64,000 nt of DNA from Paragorgia papillata. Its lineage: Eukaryota > Cnidaria > Anthozoa > Scleralcyonacea > Coralliidae. Both the position numbers and the translations under genes were made by a program. Numbering within the stretch: the stretch's first letter is position 1; every line of letters begins with the position of its first letter. The stretch is from NCBI GenBank assembly GCA_035771165.1, contig JAWNZC010000114.1, forward strand, positions 2,289,001 through 2,353,000, in the 5' to 3' direction. Positions 31,805 to 44,111 of this stretch are shown here, piece after piece. The notes below the pieces were generated by a model, which saw nothing but the letters and a program-made list of their open reading frames with translations, did no database searches and was not told the origin of the DNA.

Positions 31805-31955
31805 TGACTGTGCTGCTCATGGTCCATCTGGGCTGGGTCTTGGTCCATCTGGGCTGGGTCTTGGTCATTAGGGCTGGGTCTTGGTCCATTAGGGCTGGTC
31901 TTGGTCCATTGGGGCTGGGTCTTGGTCCATTGGGGCTGGGTCTTGGTCCATTGGC
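31805..31955. repeat. 21-bp minisatellite (GGTCCATTGGGGCTGGGTCTT)
   Basis: Six to seven units of GTCTTGGTCCATTGGGGCTG, with CATCTGGGCTGG in the first units and GTCATTAGGG once. The unit is a multiple of three and so keeps peptide frames open on both strands (GPLGLGL and TQPQWTK); these are not treated as genes. Confidence 0.9.
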
Positions 31956-32389
31956 TGTGTATCTTTTTAGGCAAATTTTGAACCTAGAATGATCAGTTAA
32001 TATAAACTATTAGAAATGCTATTGGACTCTAATTATTAGAGAAATATATAATACTGTACTTTAATAACTGTCAAATTTGTTTGAAGGTAGAGTCAGAATA
32101 GTTGTAATTGGGTTGGGTTTTTTTTTAAAAAGTGAGCTTACATGTATTGCCATGGTTGATGTTACTGTACTGTTAGAATAGTTTTTGTGCTACAGTATAT
32201 TGGTTGTTCTGTAATGGCCATAGCAAGCACTAAAAATTCTGGTAGCTTATTAAAGGCATTCAGCAATGAGGTTTAAAGTTTTGAAAAAACATTGTCAATG
32301 TGGGCTACCCGTAAATCAAAGCATTTCAACATGGTGTTGATCCAATGAGAGGACATGGGAGGGACTAATTATTATAATGAAAATAAAAA

Positions 32390-34262
32390 AAACAACTAAA
32401 AAACAATAATAAAACTACAAAACCTATCATAAATAACAATTTTACCCATAATAAATCTTGGTTTAATTAATCTACCTATGAAGGACGTTACAATGAAATT
32501 GCACTCATTTTGATTGGATAATTGACAACCAACCTCATGGACAATGTACACGTACTGTAGTTGCCAAGTTCTAAATGAACTTCCCAACACCCCATGGTAG
32601 AGTGATATGAAATCAACTGTAATTTTAACCATATTACAAATCTATATTTTAGTCTATCGCACAGTCATACAGAACATCTCTATTTTAACATATCAGTGAT
32701 CTTAAGTTTAACCCATCAAATATTTAACCAACCATAAATCATAATTTTAACCTACAGTAAATCTCAAGTTTAATCTCCTGTAATTCTTAATTTTCACCAA
32801 TCATAAATCCTAATTTTATCCAATAATAAATTTTCCTTACTGTACATGTATCAGAAATCTTAACTTTAACACATATTAAAATCCCAATTTTAACCTACAG
32901 TACCGTAAATCATAATTTTAACCTCTTGAATTCTTAATTTTAACCTACCATAAAACGTAATTTTCACCCATCATAAATCTTCCCAACAAACTTGACAGCA
33001 CTCCATGGTAGAGTGATATGAAATCAACTAGCCTATCACATAGATATACAGTATTTATTTTAACATACATTGACCTTAATTTTAACTTATACTGTAAATC
33101 ATAATTTTCACCCATCATAAATCTTGGTGTTAACTACTACCACAAATCTTAATTCTCACCCATCATAAATCCGAATTTTAACCCAACACAAGTCTTAACT
33201 TACATGTATCACAAATCTTAATTTCAACTTACCATAAATAAATCCAAATTTTAATTAATTTTAACCCATCATATATCATAATTTTAACCTATCATAAATC
33301 TTAGTTTTAACATAAACCTCTTGAAATTCTTAATTTTATTGCATCATACAAAATCAATCTTAATTTTAACCTCTTGTGCATGTACTGCAATTCTTAATTT
33401 TAAACCTACCATAAATCTTCACCCATCAATTTTCACCCATCATAAATCCTAATTTTAACCCAATAGAAATCTTAATTTTATCCAATAAAAATTTTAATCT
33501 ACTGTACATCAGGGCTGCAAATCACTGTCAGACATCGGACAACGTCCGACCAAATTTGGCAAATGTCCGACCAAATTTGGCAAATGTCAGAACAAAACCA
33601 AATTGTCATCAGACATAGTGTCCATGCAAATAAAATATATTGTCTGATCAAGAAATTCGGCTTTATGACGTTGAAAGAGAAACTTCTCTTTTCGAGAGAA
33701 AAATTCTGATTTCCTTTTGTAATTCTATCAACTAGATTTCAAGCATGTTTGAATTTTAAATCTTCCATAACTGAAGCGGTCTTCTGAGAGAAACTGTAAT
33801 CAGTCTTCTGAGATAACACACGCGCGCGCGACGCTAAACAGACGAGTCAGATGACCACCACAGAAACTGGCTTTATATCATGAACTGTATTCTGAAGAAT
33901 TATGTCCAACAAAATGTAGTGATATGGTTTTATGTCCAAACAAATTTTAGGAATGTCTGACCAAAATTGGAAATGGATCAGACACATGTCGTGTCAAGAA
34001 AAAAAAACTTATTTGCAGCCCTGGTACATTTATCACAATAAATCTCAATTTTAACCTATTATTCTTATTTAATTATAACCTATTCCTACAATAAATCATA
34101 ATTTTAGATATGATTTATGATAGGTTTAAATTATGATTTATGGTAGATGAAAATCCATCATAAATCATAATTATTTTAACCTATCATAAATCTTAATTTT
34201 AACCTATTGTAATTCTTAATTTTAATAATCTACACAAATGTTAATTTTAACCTAAATCATAA
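32390..34262. repeat. Degenerate AT-rich tandem (CATAAATCTTAATTTTAACC)
   Basis: A long run of diverged units around CATAAATCTTAATTTTAACC, 20-30 bp each, with many substitutions and indels. It is an old, decayed minisatellite. It is interrupted at 33510-34023 by a hAT-like element. Two copies of CCATGGTAGAGTGATATGAA (near 32592 and 33004) show that larger blocks were also duplicated. Confidence 0.85.
33510..34023. mobile_element. hAT-like MITE with 6-bp target duplication
   Basis: Ends CAGGGCTGCAAAT and ATTTGCAGCCCTG are perfect 13-bp inverted repeats. The flanks are GTACAT at 33504-33509 and GTACAT at 34024-34029, an exact 6-bp duplication; extending to 8 bp fails on both sides. The interior holds repeated GTCCGACCAAATTTGGCAAA motifs and no reading frame. 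Confidence 0.85.
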
Positions 34263-34267
34263 ACCTA

Positions 34268-36542
34268 TTATGCCTGTCTTGTGAACTTTTTCACTTTCCC
34301 TTGTGAATCACAAGAAAGTGAGGCACACCATTTAATCTGCTTGCTATGGTTGTTGTCCATTATTGTTACTGAAGTAGGTAGCAGTTTTGTCAGTTTTCAT
34401 CTTAATCTCGTAGAATTAATTATTTCTTCTGAACTCACCATTTGTGAAATCCATTAGAAAAAGGTCCTCTGGTTCAAATTTGGGTGTGGCTTGAAAACTC
34501 GGTTAGCTGTGTTTCCAAAGTCTTTAAATGTGAAAGGTTATCTATTCTGCAAATAAAGGTTAAAAAATGTTTAGAATTTTATTCCATGATTAAATATGCA
34601 AGTTAAGTAGTTTGAAATAAAAATACTTAATAGCTTAAGACTAAATGGCAACTTAATGCTGATGAAACATGACTTGTAGTCAACAAGTTCTTTTCAGACT
34701 CAAAATCTACTCTTCCAACACCAATGATATTTAAATTCCTAGAATAACTATACTTTGTCACCCTAGCCTCAGTAGCTCGATGGTTAGAGAGAGTGGCTAG
34801 GTCTCACAAGGTTGCAGGTTCAATCCCTGTTTGGGAACTCTAGTGCTTAAAGGGGATTGGCATTAAAAATTAAGTTATTAAGATATTTCAATTTGTTTGA
34901 TATGTAAATGAGATGGTCTCTGACATCAGGAGTGGGGTAAAATATTTTCATACAGAGCAAAATCACTTACATATCTAACATGAAATGTTCAGCGTCGCAA
35001 GGAGTTTTTATGTGCACAGTTTCAAATTATTTCACTGAACAAACTTAGAGATATGCTACATGTGAAAATATTTTACCCCACACCTGATGTCAGAGACCAT
35101 CTCATTTACATCTCAAACAAATTGAAATATCTTTAAAAAGTGGATTAAAGAAGTGAAAGGGGGAATGAATTGCTTGAATTTTTTCAACTGTTGTAGCTTT
35201 TTACACTAATAATCTTACCTCAAATGATAATATCTTGAAGACAGTCATTTTGGTGGGTTGATGTAGGGTTGTTAAACTTTTTGTGGCAACTTTTCCTTTA
35301 GTCTGTTCTATTTCATTCTGTTGTTGATTTAAAATAGAAAAAGGATTAAAAATTAAAACAAAAAATAGGCAGAATCAAAATTATTTAAATTCTAAATTAT
35401 AATAAACAGAAATTTAATTGGTTTATAACAAGAATGTGAGTAATGAAATTTAAAAAGTGGATTAAAGAAGTGAAAGAGAAATGAAGTGGAAGATTGAGAA
35501 AGCTCACATGGTGTTATTAGCAGGAATCCCTCCAGCTTCTGATTGGCCGATAAACTTAGCACTTCCACATGACGTTATCTGGCGGCGTGGTATATATGTG
35601 GTAGCACAAATATATCGCTCTTTGAGTACGGATTGATTCTAGATTGTAGTTCTGTTGCAAATACTACAGTATGACTCGGCTTTGCAAACAATTCCAAATT
35701 TAGCAAAGATGTTAGAGCACACGAAACGCGCCATGTCAATAATGTTGAAAGAGCAGTCTCGGATTTGAAATCGGTATTAAAATATCGAAAAGAAAGATTC
35801 GCACTATTTGATATGACAACGTGTTTGCCACTTAGTTATATCCACTCTTAATTAAGCTTTGTTTGGTGACTCATTCTATCGCCAAACATGCACAGCAATC
35901 AGTCTTCAAAGAATTAATCTTTAATTTTCATTCACAACAATGCGATACTTCGATTTTATTAAAATTTGTTATTCGTCGGCTAAGCTTCAGTCACTGATAT
36001 TTTTTAATCCCAATATTTATATATTCATAGACGACAAATCACCTTGACAACAGAAGTGCTAAATTTATCAGCCAATCAGAAGCTGGAGGGATTCCTGCTA
36101 ATAACGCCATGTGAAAGCTTGATGGTGGTATTAGCTTAGTTTATAGCGGTGGGGAACAAATGAATTTTCTAAAGGCAGTTACTTATTGTACTTGTATATA
36201 TTGTATTACAACAGGAAAAGTAAATAAACTTATATAATGTTAGCAATTTAGCATTCAAGATAGCAAGGTTGTTAAGTTGAAGTAAAATTATATGAATAAT
36301 TAATTAGCCAAACCCTAGCCTGCGAGCAGGCTCTCAACACATTTTACAACAACAGGAGGGCCTGCCCGCAGGTTAGCCAAACCCAGAAAATTTATTTTTC
36401 TTAAAGTTAAGAATAACGTTCGGAAATATTTTCAGTATAAACATTTACTTACATGATTGCAAAAATCTCGTATAGTTGTTCTCCATTGCCAGTAAAACCA
36501 AATTTTTCCAGCATTTTCGATCATCAAAGAAACAGCCGCCAT
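34268..36542 (-). CDS. Tentative minus-strand gene, partly resolved exons
   Basis: Four coding-like exons in transcript order: 36453-36542 (MAAVSLMIENAGKIWFYWQW onward, ATG in AAGATGGCGG, donor GTAAGT); 35219-35317 (NEIEQTKGKVATKSLTTLHQ onward, acceptor CAACAACAG, donor GTAAGA); 34439-34489 (TPKFEPEDLFLMDFTN, acceptor GTTTTCAAG, donor GTGAGT); and 34268-34368 (TIMDNNHSKQIKWCASLSCD onward to TAA, acceptor CTACCTACTTCAG). Exons 1-2 and 3-4 join in phase, but 2-3 do not, so one exon is missing or mis-set. The introns contain a SINE, a TTAA MITE and a foldback element. I do not recognise the protein. Four donors and acceptors of this quality make it more than noise. Confidence 0.33.
34764..34842 (+). 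mobile_element. tRNA-derived SINE head
   Basis: CAGTAGCTCGATGGTTAGAG (A-box-like TAGCTCGATGG) is followed by GGTTCAATCCCTGTTTGGGA (B-box-like). It is the same family as the copy at 23105-23190 in opposite orientation. It sits directly before the TTAA MITE at 34851. Confidence 0.72.
34851..35133. mobile_element. Truncated copy of the AGGGGATTGGCA MITE
   Basis: After TTAA (34847-34850) the left end AGGGGATTGGCATTAAAAAT and the core (GGAGTGGGGTAAAATATTTT, CATGAAATGTTCAGCGTCGC) match 21951-22404 closely. The sequence is missing about 60 bp near the left end and everything after AAATTGAAATATCTT, where AAAAAGTGGATTAAAGAAGT (also at 35453) takes over. No right TTAA end remains. Confidence 0.85.
35505..36119. 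mobile_element. Foldback MITE with ~75-bp arms
   Basis: The left arm AAGCTCACATGGTGTTATTA and the complementary right arm AAGCTTTCACATGGCGTTAT continue through GCAGGAATCCCTCCAGCTTC and TGATTGGC. They enclose about 470 bp with no coding frame. No clear target duplication is visible. It lies in an intron of the tentative gene at 34268-36542. Confidence 0.75.
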
Positions 36543-37317
36543 CTTGCCTTCGGCCACATGGTCTTCTTGTTAAGCCATTTTTTCGCTAAGTCTTTCCACC
36601 AAATGTTCTCCAAACCTCAATTTCGGCATCCTGGACGTCCTACAGCGTCACTGTTGAAATGTGAAGAATTCATCTTTCGTTTTATACTGCTATTTTCTCG
36701 TCCAACTCATCATTGTGGTTCCGTACGAAGACACCCCTCCGCCATGTTTGCTTCTTCTCGGCTTTGGATTAGTTACTAGTCCCCCTGGCCGTGCTAATGG
36801 TGTCTATATCTTATTGTTATACAGGTAGTTTAGAAGCTAAAATAAGGTTTTAAAGTATTTTCCTTGCAAATACAGCCATCATATTCACTAAAATTACATC
36901 GTTCTTGCCTGTACTTGTTGTGTAATCGTTTAAAAATCGTCTTATTGACGTTTTCCCTTATTTTTTTTTTGTGTTTCATTTTTTATAGGCGGAAGCACTA
37001 TCCCGATTATACAGTGGTTTTTAACGACCAGCCTGTTGGCTGAGTGGTCACTGGCGCTGACGAAGGCGCGGACTCGGGTCGGACACTTGGGCAACGCCCT
37101 ATATGAAAAACAACTTCCAATCTTCAGTCAGACAGGCATAAGCTTGCATGTTCAGATGGAAGTTGGTAAAAAACAACTTCCATCTTCAAATGGAAGTTGG
37201 TGGGAGGGGGGAGATATGGGGGAAAGGATGAAAGAAAAATTTTAAGTTTTTTCCCCCTCTAAATCAGACACTGTCACTATTCACTTCTCTTTTTCCTCTT
37301 ATGTTCTCCTTCCCTCT

Positions 37318-37435
37318 CGAGAAGAGAGGAGAAGAGAGAGAGAAGAGTCTTCTTCTCATCAGAGAAGAGTCTTCTTCTCATCAGAGAAGAGTCTCTTCTC
37401 ATCAGAGAAGACTCTCTTCTCATCACATACACCAC
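37318..37435. repeat. Tandem AGAGAAGAGTCTTCTTCTCA units
   Basis: Four 24-27 bp units of TCAGAGAAGAGTCTTCTTCT, each internally palindromic (AGAGAAGA...TCTTCTCT), follow a GAGAGAAGAGA stretch. Local hairpin formation is likely. Confidence 0.85.
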
Positions 37436-37680
37436 CTTCGCTCGTCAAACTAAAGGTCTTAGTCAGACAGGCTTAAGCATGCATGTTCATGTGAAATGGC
37501 GACAGCCAAATATTATGTATGATCTTGAGAGGTTACTTATGACTAATTATTTTCGTCCCAATATTGTGGGACACTTTTTAATTAGTATTCATGAATAAAT
37601 TTGTTCTAAATGTCTACCAAGCGTATGTTTATTTGTTCTGTTATGGTGTTGTTTTCATATGGCTCAGAGCCATTGACTCT

Positions 37681-37766
37681 TTTCTTTTCTTCTCTTCTCT
37701 TCTCTTCTCTTCTCTTCTCTTCTCTTCTCTTCTCTTCTCTTCTCTTCTCTTCTCTTCTCTTCTCTA
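37681..37766. repeat. (TTCTC)n microsatellite
   Basis: Sixteen or more uninterrupted TTCTC pentamers. They produce Phe/Ser/Leu-rich and, on the minus strand, Arg/Glu/Lys-rich spurious frames. Confidence 0.97.
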
Positions 37767-38140
37767 TCCTTCGCAAACGTTCCTTTATGTTGAAACGAGT
37801 CAACGACAGCACAAAGTTTTGTCACAGAACTACACATCTGAGTCTCAGTCTTATACAGTTAGCCGGCATGACAATATATTGTGGGAGCTTATGAATAATA
37901 AATGTCTTTAACGATTAACTGCAGCCGAAGGGAAGCTTCGCGAGATGCTTCTTCTCACGTTAAACTAAAACGTAAAAGAACTATAATCAATTCAATAATG
38001 GCGGTCATTCTAATAATGGTGTCAAGGTTGTTGTTATTCCTTGCACGTATGATGAATGAATAATTCCCTTCGAAGCTGACTTTTGTTCAAAGCCATGTTG
38101 TTGAACCTATTGATATCTTGGGCAATATTGTGGGACACTA
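37767..38140. other. No supported gene
   Basis: No domain or exon was recognised. GTGGGACACT occurs at 37568 and 38130, the same short motif found in the satellite units and flanks downstream. Confidence 0.45.
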
Positions 38141-38141
38141 A

Positions 38142-38998
38142 TATAAATTGTCCATTGACAGACAATGTTATTCACCTCTCGAGAAGACCTCGGACAGGAA
38201 TGAGTTAAACTAAACCTCGCACATACTAATTAATAACCTTTCCTCGTGAAAGTTATAAAACTGTATTGGTATATACAGCTCTGTTGCTGTTTGATATTTT
38301 ACTACGACAGACGATGTTATTCACCTCTGGGGAAGCCCTCGGGCACGAATGAGTTATCAAAATTTCAACTTTTTAAAGTTAACTAAGAACAAAATATAAA
38401 TTACATAACTATTATAAACTTAACTTCCAGCAGTCATAAGTACTTGAGTATTTTAGCTATCTGTATGAAACTTTGTGGAAATACTCTCTTATGGTAGTTC
38501 TATACAATGAACTAAATTGAACTAAAGGTATTTGATGGTTCAAATGTTATGAAATATATCGCTCGTTAATATGTATATAATGTCCATTGACAGACGATGT
38601 TATTCACCTCTCGAGAAGACCTCGGACAGGAATGAGTTAACTAAACCTCGCACATACTAATTAATAACCTTTCCTCGTGAATAGTTATAAAACTGTATTG
38701 GTATATACAGCTCTGTTGCTGTTTGATATTTTACTACGACAGACGATGTTATTCACCTCTGGGGAAGCCCTCGGCCACGAATGAGTTATATAAATTACAT
38801 AACTATTATATGCATGTTGAGGTGAAGAAATAGTCGGAAAAAACACCGCCAGGAACCGCCAGCAATCATAAGTACTTGAGTACTTTAGCTATCTGTATGA
38901 AACTTTGTGGAAATACTCTCTCATGGTAGTTCTATACAATGAACTAAAGATATTTGATGGTCAAATGTTATGAAATATATCGCTCGTTAATATGTAAC
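38142..38998. repeat. Nested duplication, ~430-bp unit in two copies
   Basis: The copy starting near 38148 (GTCCATTGACAGACAATGTT) recurs near 38580 (GTCCATTGACAGACGATGTT). Each copy contains two related blocks of about 50 bp, GATGTTATTCACCTCTCGAG and GATGTTATTCACCTCTGGGG, about 150 bp apart. The second copy leads directly into the 209-bp satellite. Confidence 0.85.
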
Positions 38999-41900
38999 AA
39001 TTAATAAAGATTTCTATTTTCGGCGAAATGTAATTGACAGTTTGGGCGTCTCGGTTTAAATGCGAATAACTCTTGAACCAAATCTGGGACACTTCTAATT
39101 TATCTTGCGCCAACAAGAAGAGAGAATCAGCTTCATTTTGTTATATAGGAAAGCTGGTTAAAAGTAACGGAAGCTGTCGAAATTTTCCCCCCAATGTCGG
39201 CAACAACAATTAATAAAGATTTCAATTTTCGGCGCAATGTAATTGACAGTTTGGGCGTCTCGGTTTAAATGCGAATAACTGTTGAACCAAATCTGGGACA
39301 CTTCTAATTTTTCTTGCGCCAACAAGAAGAGAGAATGAGCTTCATTTTGTTGTATAGGAAAGCTGGATAAAAGTAACGGAAGCTGTCTAAATTTTCCCCC
39401 CAATGTCGGCAACAACAATTAATAAAGATTTCTATTTTCGACGAAATGTAATTGACAGTTTGGGCGTCTCGGTTTAAATGCGAATAACTCTTGAACCAAA
39501 TCTGGGACATTTCTAATTTTTCTTGCGCCAACAAGAAGAGAGAATGAGCTTCATTTTGTTATATAGGAAAGCTGGTTAAAAGTAACGGAAGCTGTCGAAA
39601 TTTCCCCCTCAATGTCGGCAACAACAATTAATAAAGATTTCAATTTTCGGCGCAATGTAATTGACACTTTGGGCGTCTCGGTTTAAATGCGAATACCTCT
39701 TGAACCAAATCTGGGACACTTCTAATTTTTCTTGCGCCAACAAGAAGAGAGAATGAGCTTCATTTTGTTATATAGGAAAGCTGGTTAAAGGTAACGGAAG
39801 CTGTTAAACTGTTCCCCCAAATGTCGGCAACAACAATTAATAAAGATTTCTATTTTCGGCGAAATGTAATTGACAGTTTGGGCGTCTCGGTTTAAATGCG
39901 AATAACTCTTGAACCAAATCTGGGACACTTCTAATTTTTCTTGCGCCAACAAGAAGAGAGAATGAGCTTCATTCTGTTATATAGGAAAGCTGGTTAAAAG
40001 TAACGGAAGCTGTCTAAATTTTCCCCCCAATGTCGGCAACAACAATTAATAAAGATTTCAATTTTCGGCGCAATGTAATTGACAGTTTGGGCGTCTCGGT
40101 TTAAATGCGAATAACTCTTGAACCAAATCTGGGACACTTCTAATTTTTCTTGCGCCAACAAGAAGAGAGAATGAGCTTCATTTTGTTATATAGGAAAGCT
40201 GGTTAAAAGTAACGGAAGCTGTCTAAATTTTTCCCCCAATGTCGGCAACAACAATTAATAAAGATTTCAATTTTTGGCGCAATGTAATTGACAGTTTGGG
40301 CGTCTCGGTTTAAATGCGAATAACTCTTGAACCAAATCTGGGACACTTCTAATTTTTCTTGCGCCAACAAGAAGAGAGAATGAGCTTCATTTTGTTATAT
40401 AGGAAAGCTGGTTAAAAGTAACGGAAGCTGTCGAAATTTTCCCCCCAATGTCGGCAACAACAATTAATAAAGATTTCAATTTTCGGCGCAATGTAATTGA
40501 CAGTTTGGGCGTCTCGGTTTAAATGCGAATAACTCTTGAACCAAATCTGGGACACTTCTAATTTTTCTTGCGCCAACAAGAAGAGAGAATGAGCTTCATT
40601 TTGTTGTATAGGAAAGCTGGTTAAAGGTAACGGAAGCTGTCTAAATTTTCCCCCAAATGTTGGCAACAACAATTAATAAAGATTTCAATTTTCGGCGAAA
40701 TGTAATTGACAGTTTGGGCGTCTCGGTTTAAATGCGAATAACTCTTGAACCAAATCTGGGACACTTCTAATTTTTCTTGCGCCAACAAGAAGAGAGAATG
40801 AGCTTCATTTTGTTATATAGGAAAGCTGGTTAAAAGTAACGGAAGCTGTCGAAATTTTCCCCCCAATGTCGGCAACAACAATTAATAAAGATTTCAATTT
40901 TCGGCGCAATGTAATTGACAGTTTGGGCGTCTCGGTTTAAATGCGAATAACTCTTGAACCAAATCTGGGACACTTCTAATTTTTCTTGCGCCAACAAGAA
41001 GAGAGAATGAGCTTCATTTTGTTGTATAGGAAAGCTGGTTAAAGGTAACGGAAGCTGTCTAAATTTTTCCCCCAATGTCGGCAACAACAATTAATAAAGA
41101 TTTCAATTTTCGGCGCAATGTAATTGACAGTTTGGGCGTCTCGGTTTAAATGCGAATAACTCTTGAACCAAATCTGGGACACTTCTAATTTTTCTTGCGC
41201 CAACAAGAAGAGAGAATGAGCTTCATTTTGTTATATAGGAAAGCTGGTTAAAAGTAACGGAAGCTGTCGAAATTTTCCCCCCCAATGTCGGCAACAACAA
41301 TTAATAAAGATTTCAATTTTCGGCGCAATGTAATTGACAGTTTGGGCGTCTCGGTTTAAATGCGAATAACTCTTGAACCAAATCTGGGACACTTCTAATT
41401 TTTCTTGCGCCAACAAGAAGAGAGAATGAGCTTCATTTTGTTGTATAGGAAAGCTGGTTAAAGGTAACGGAAGCTGTCTAAATTTTCCCCCCAATGTCGG
41501 CAACAACAATTAATAAAGATTTCAATTTTCGGCGCAATGTAATTGACAGTTTGGGCGTCTCGGTTTAAATGCGAATACCTCTTGAACCAAATCTGGGACA
41601 CTTCTAATTTTTCGTGCGCCAACAAGAAGAGAGAATGAGCTTCATTTTGTTATATAGGAAAGCTGGTTAAAGGTAACGGAAGCTGTTAAACTGTTCCCCC
41701 AAATGTCGGCAACAACAATTAATAAAGATTTCTATTTTCGGCGAAATGTAATTGACAGTTTGGGCGTCTCGGTTTAAATGCGAATAACTCTTGAACCAAA
41801 TCTGGGACACTTCTAATTTTTCTTGCGCCAACAAGAAGAGAGAATGAGCTTCATTTTCTTGTATAGGAAAGCTGGTTAAAGGTAACGGAAGCTGTCAAAA

Positions 41901-44111
41901 TGTTCCCCCAAATGTCGGCAACAACAATTAATAAAGATTTCTATTTTCGGCGAAATGTAATTGACAGTTTGGGCGTCTCGGTTTAAATGCGAATAACTCT
42001 TGAACCAAATCTGGGACACTTCTAATTTTTCTTGCGCCAACAAGAAGAGAGAATGAACTTCATTTTGCTATATAGGAAGGCTGGTTAAAAGTAACGGAAG
42101 CTGTCGAAATTTCCCCCTCAATGTCGGCAACAACAATTAATAAAGATTTCAATTTTCGGCGCAATGTAATTGACAGTTTGGGCGTCTCGGTTTAAATGCG
42201 AATAACTCTTGAACCAAATCTGGGACACTTCTAATTTTTCTTGCGCCAACAAGAAGAGAGAATGAGCTTCATTTTGTTATATAGGAAAGCTGGTTAAATG
42301 TAACGGAAGCTGTTAAACTGTTCCCCCAAATGTCGGCAACAACAATTAATAAAGATTTCTATTTTCGGCGAAATGTAATTGACAGTTTGGGCGTCTCGGT
42401 TTAAATGCGAATAACTCTTGAACCAAATCTGGGACACTTCTAATTTTTCTTGCGCCAACAAGAAGAGAGAATGAGCTTCATTCTGTTATATAGGAAAGCT
42501 GGTTAAAAGTAACGGAAGCTGTCTAAATTTTCCCCCCAATGTCGGCAACAACAATTAATAAAGATTTCAATTTTCGGCGCAATGTAATTGACAGTTTGGG
42601 CGTCTCGGTTTAAATGCGAATAACTCTTGAACCAAATCTGGGACACTTCTAATTTTTCTTGCGCCAACAAGAAGAGAGAATGAGCTTCATTTTGTTATAT
42701 AGGAAAGCTGGTTAAAAGTAACGGAAGCTGTCTAAATTTTTCCCCCAATGTCGGCAACAACAATTAATAAAGATTTCAATTTTTGGCGCAATGTAATTGA
42801 CAGTTTGGGCGTCTCGGTTTAAATGCGAATAACTCTTGAACCAAATCTGGGACACTTCTAATTTTTCTTGCGCCAACAAGAAGAGAGAATGAGCTTCATT
42901 TTGTTATATAGGAAAGCTGGTTAAAGGTAACGGAAGCTGTCAAAATGTTCCCCCAAATGTCGGCAACAACAATTAATAAAGATTTCTATTTTCGGCGAAA
43001 TGTAATTGACAGTTTGGGCGTCTCGGTTTAAATGCGAATAACTCTTTAACCAAATCTGGGACGCTTCTAATTTTTCTTGCGCCAACAAGAGGAGAGAATG
43101 AGCTTCATTTTGTTATATAGGAAAGCGGGTTAAAATTAACGGAAGCTGTCTAAATTTTTCCCCCAATGTCGGCAACAACAATTAATAAAGATTTCAATTT
43201 TCGGCGCAATGTAATTGACAGTTTGGGCGTCTCGGTTTAAATGCGAATAACTCTTGAACCAAATCTGGGACACTTCTAATTTTTCTTGCGCCAACAAGAA
43301 GAGAGAATGAGCTTCATTTTGTTATATAGGAAAGCTGGTTAAAGGTAACGGAAGCTGTCAAAATGTTCCCCCAAATGTCGGCAACAACAATTAATAAAGA
43401 TTTCTATTTTCGGCGAAATGTAATTGACAGTTTGGGCGTCTCGGTTTAAATGCGAATAACTCTTGAACCAAATCTGGGACACTTCTAATTTTTCTTGCGC
43501 CAACAAGAAGAGAGAATGAGCTTCATTTTGTTATATAGGAAAGCTGGTTAAAAGTAACGGAAGCTGTCTAAATTTTCCCCCCAATGTCGGCAACAACAAT
43601 TAATAAAGATTTCAATTTTTGGCGCAATGTAATTGACAGTTTGGGCATCTCGGTTTAAATGCGAATAACTCTTGAACCAAATCTGGGACACTTCTAATTT
43701 TTCTTGCGCCAACAAGAAGAGAGAATGAGCTTCATTTTGTTATATAGGAAAGCTGGTTAAAGGTAACGGAAGCTGTCAAAATGTTCCCCCAAATGTCGGC
43801 AACAACAATTAATAAAGATTTCTATTTTCGGCGAAATGTAATTGACAGTTTGGGCGTCTCGGTTTAAATGCGAATAACTCTTGAACCAAATCTGGGACAC
43901 TTCTAATTTTTCTTGCGCCAACAAGAAGAGAGAATGAGCTTCATTTTGTTATATAGGAAAGCTGGTTAAAAGTAACGGAAGCTGTCGAAATTTTCCCCCC
44001 AATGTCGGCAACAACAATTAATAAAGATTTCAATTTTCGGCGCAATGTAATTGACAGTTTGGGCGTCTCGGTTTAAATGCGAATAACTCTAGAACCAAAT
44101 CTGGGACACTT
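38995..44111. repeat. 209-bp satellite, about 24 copies
   Basis: Unit of 208-210 bp with CAACAACAATTAATAAAGAT, TGTAATTGACAGTTTGGGCG, TCTCGGTTTAAATGCGAATA, CTTGAACCAAATCTGGGACA and CTTGCGCCAACAAGAAGAGA. Two main variants occur (TCTATTTTCGGCGAAATG and TCAATTTTCGGCGCAATG), plus an ATTTTTGGCGCAATG subtype. Variant order repeats over about 12 units (2.5 kb; for example 39828 and 42339), so a higher-order block was duplicated. The 86-residue minus-strand frames are repeat by-products. Confidence 0.96.

Noticed and set aside
36453..36779. Plus-strand frame of 108 codons
   Set aside because: It is antisense to the better-supported first exon of the minus-strand tentative gene and has no motif. A start like GTGGAAAGACTTAGCG on minus in another frame is also unassigned.
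37030..37110. tRNA-like stretch CTGTTGGCTGAGTGGTCACT
   Set aside because: It resembles an A-box region of a class II tRNA, but no acceptable B box or acceptor-stem pairing follows. It may be a decayed SINE.
37591..37911. Frames across the TTCTC microsatellite
   Set aside because: Simple-sequence artefact with pentamer periodicity.
39158..41509. Minus-strand frames of 76-92 codons in the 209-bp array
   Set aside because: 209 bp is not a multiple of three, so frames drift across units and start at non-ATG codons. They are repeat by-products.
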